Shown: positions 62,916-64,000 of the stretch, piece by piece
Layout: each line of letters begins with the position of its first letter
How positions within the stretch are numbered: the first letter of the stretch is position 1
Assembly: GCF_016495865.1 (NCBI RefSeq)
Contig: NZ_CP054706.1
Span: forward strand, 2,666,001-2,730,000
Direction: 5' to 3'
DNA from: Salicibibacter cibi
GTDB taxonomy: Bacteria > Bacillota > Bacilli > Bacillales > Marinococcaceae
Length of the DNA: 64,000 nt
Translations under genes and position numbers: made by a program
Notes under the pieces: model-generated
What the model saw: only the letters and a program-made list of their open reading frames with translations
Databases searched by the model: none
What the model was told of the DNA's origin: nothing

Positions 62916-63295
62916 AAATTAACATTCAGTATGGACTTCCATTTGTCGAACTTGAAGTAACATTTCGTGGAAAGACATTGAGATTAGATAACGTATTATT
63001 GGACACTGGATCCGCAGGAACAATTTTCAATGCAAATGTTGTAGAAAATATAGGCGTTGTACCTGAAAAAAATGATATTGTTGATACAATTAGAGGCGTT
63101 GGCGGTGTAGAATACGTTTACGTAAAGAATTTTAATTTGATACAGCTCGAGGAAATTAGCCAAAGAGACTTCGAAGTTGAAATTGGAAATATGGATTATG
63201 GGATGAAAATGGATGGTATCTTAGGATTTGATTTTATCAGTTCGGCAAAGCTTGTTGTTGATACGAATAAAATGCTAGTTTATACGTCGAAATAA
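62912..63295 (+). CDS. Retropepsin-like aspartyl protease
   Basis: 127 residues, single domain. Active-site D-T-G-S in NVLLDTGSAGTIFN and the second hallmark ILGFDFI (hydrophobic-hydrophobic-Gly) near residue 103, as in retropepsins, which act as homodimers. No signal peptide and no membrane helix, so cytoplasmic. Overlaps its upstream partner by four bases. Bacterial members are little studied. AT-rich codon usage compared with the 10-43 kb core agrees with an accessory origin. Confidence 0.85.
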   Translation: MKINIQYGLPFVELEVTFRGKTLRLDNVLLDTGSAGTIFNANVVENIGVVPEKNDIVDTIRGVGGVEYVYVKNFNLIQLEEISQRDFEVEIGNMDYGMKMDGILGFDFISSAKLVVDTNKMLVYTSK

Positions 63296-63625
63296 TATGG
63301 GCCTATGTTAAGATTAGCCTTTTTATTGAGGAAAGCTGGATAGTATAAATTGTCAAATAATAAATGAAATTAAATCTAAAACAACACATCTAATATCAGG
63401 GGGACAACTATTTCCTTAAACGGAGCGCGTTTGTGGAATGAAAAGATGTTTGGAAACAACTTTATTTGTATTGAACAGGAGCTCGAAAAAAGTAGATCAC
63501 CATAAGCGATCGGTGGTTGCGCCACTACTGCTGAGTACAATGCGTGCATTAGGAATGTGCAAAAAGTGCTCCTTTAAAAGGAGTGAACAGCACCTATTCC
63601 TTCTATATACTTGGCACAAAAGAAT
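63296..63625. other. Gene-free stretch before the IS630 element
   Basis: No credible gene. An open frame on the plus strand at 63438-63671 lacks a ribosome binding site and runs into the transposase gene. The left boundary of the insertion sequence should lie in the last ~150 bases but I could not see both ends. Confidence 0.5.
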
Positions 63626-64000
63626 TTATAACTTGCTACAAAGCCGTTTCTTAACCTTTTTTGGCTCCTGATTGATCTTAGCAATAAAAGATTGGACGGC
63701 TTCGCGAATCTGTTCAACAGTCTCATAGAATACATTGTAGATCACTGATTTTTTCAGCCAGCCCCACAGACCTTCGATTAAATTCAATTGTGGGCTGTAT
63801 GGCGGGAGAAACATGAGTTGTAGTTGATGGGAATGTTCCTCTAAAAATGGCTGAATAAGCTTCGCATGATGAATCTTGGAATTGTCTAGAATCATGACGA
63901 TTTTTTGATTGGGATACTTCTTGAGCACACTTTTTAAAAATGACAAAAACACTTTTGCGTCATAACGTTCTTCTTCGACACAAAACGTTTCTCCAGTTGC
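63626..64000 (-). mobile_element. IS630-family transposase, C-terminal half (cut by window end)
   Basis: DDE_3-type transposase: residues ATGETFCVEEERYDAK at the window edge, then VMILDNSKIHHAK with the second catalytic Asp, and LPPYSPQLNLIEGLWGWLKK with the final Glu, the hallmark of IS630. The frame is open to base 64000, so the N-terminal part with the first Asp lies outside. Ends with QEPKKVKKRLCSKL at 63626. Confidence 0.93.

Noticed and set aside
63438-63671. Plus-strand frame of 77 residues
   Set aside because: No ribosome binding site and overlaps the IS630 transposase end on the other strand.

Overview
The window reads as chromosome of a spore-forming, low-GC Gram-positive bacterium of the Bacillaceae. 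Evidence: clear homologues of the spore-coat proteins CotZ and CotO, a YjcZ-type 29-residue sporulation peptide, MecA, Spx, SpxH, OpuC, AGGAGG-type ribosome binding sites throughout, and a long stretch with the gene content of the Bacillus subtilis yjb region (cotZ, cotO, fabI, prpE, nadK, sasB, yjbL, yjbK, cwlQ, yjbI, spxH, pepF, coiA, mecA, spx, trpS, yjbA) read in reverse. Exported proteins are strongly acidic (for example the peptide-binding lipoprotein at 15797-17461) and a compatible-solute importer is present, which suggests a salt-adapted relative; a Salicibibacter-like halophile is my guess, not a proof.

Layout. 1-5024: a catabolic-looking island with two divergent transcripts (class II aldolase, HD-domain putative diiron oxygenase, amidohydrolase, Rieske ferredoxin, ferredoxin reductase on minus; 7Fe ferredoxin and a fluoroacetate-dehalogenase-like hydrolase on plus) around a palindrome-rich promoter. 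5213-8678: opuC operon. 9.8-40 kb: conserved core, interrupted by an oligopeptide ABC transporter (11.4-17.5 kb), a CaCA antiporter, a double-headed MerR gene, an ABC exporter and several microproteins. 40.3-43.8 kb: a DHH-CBS-tRNA nucleotidyltransferase fusion and a carboxylesterase.

From 43.8 kb on the window is accessory in character: gene relics (osmC, trpB, an FMN-reductase-like gene, a second drug-exporter ATPase), four ABC-2 type exporter cassettes each next to its own regulator type (LytTR/DUF3021, GntR, TetR; a MerR-TipAS regulator is nearby), an arylamine N-acetyltransferase, a retropepsin-like protease with a coupled partner, and an IS630 transposase cut by the window end.

The most unusual signal is non-coding: at least six arrays of tandem repeats (38.56, 43.80, 44.61, 44.84, 50.09 and 50.37 kb) belong to four different sequence families but keep almost the same 52-53 bp period, and most carry one strong inverted repeat per unit. 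Several abut gene relics. Independently there are five copies of a ~280 bp MITE-like element with 12 bp imperfect terminal inverted repeats and apparent 6 bp target duplications, two copies of a 74 bp triple-hairpin repeat, and five copies of a TetR-type operator (TTGATTGA-N5-TCAGTCAA) linking the TetR gene at 61198 with the exporter at 57.4-59.1 kb. Two otherwise conserved genes (cotO and an opp permease) carry short deletions in homopolymers; either they are recent lesions or sequence errors.
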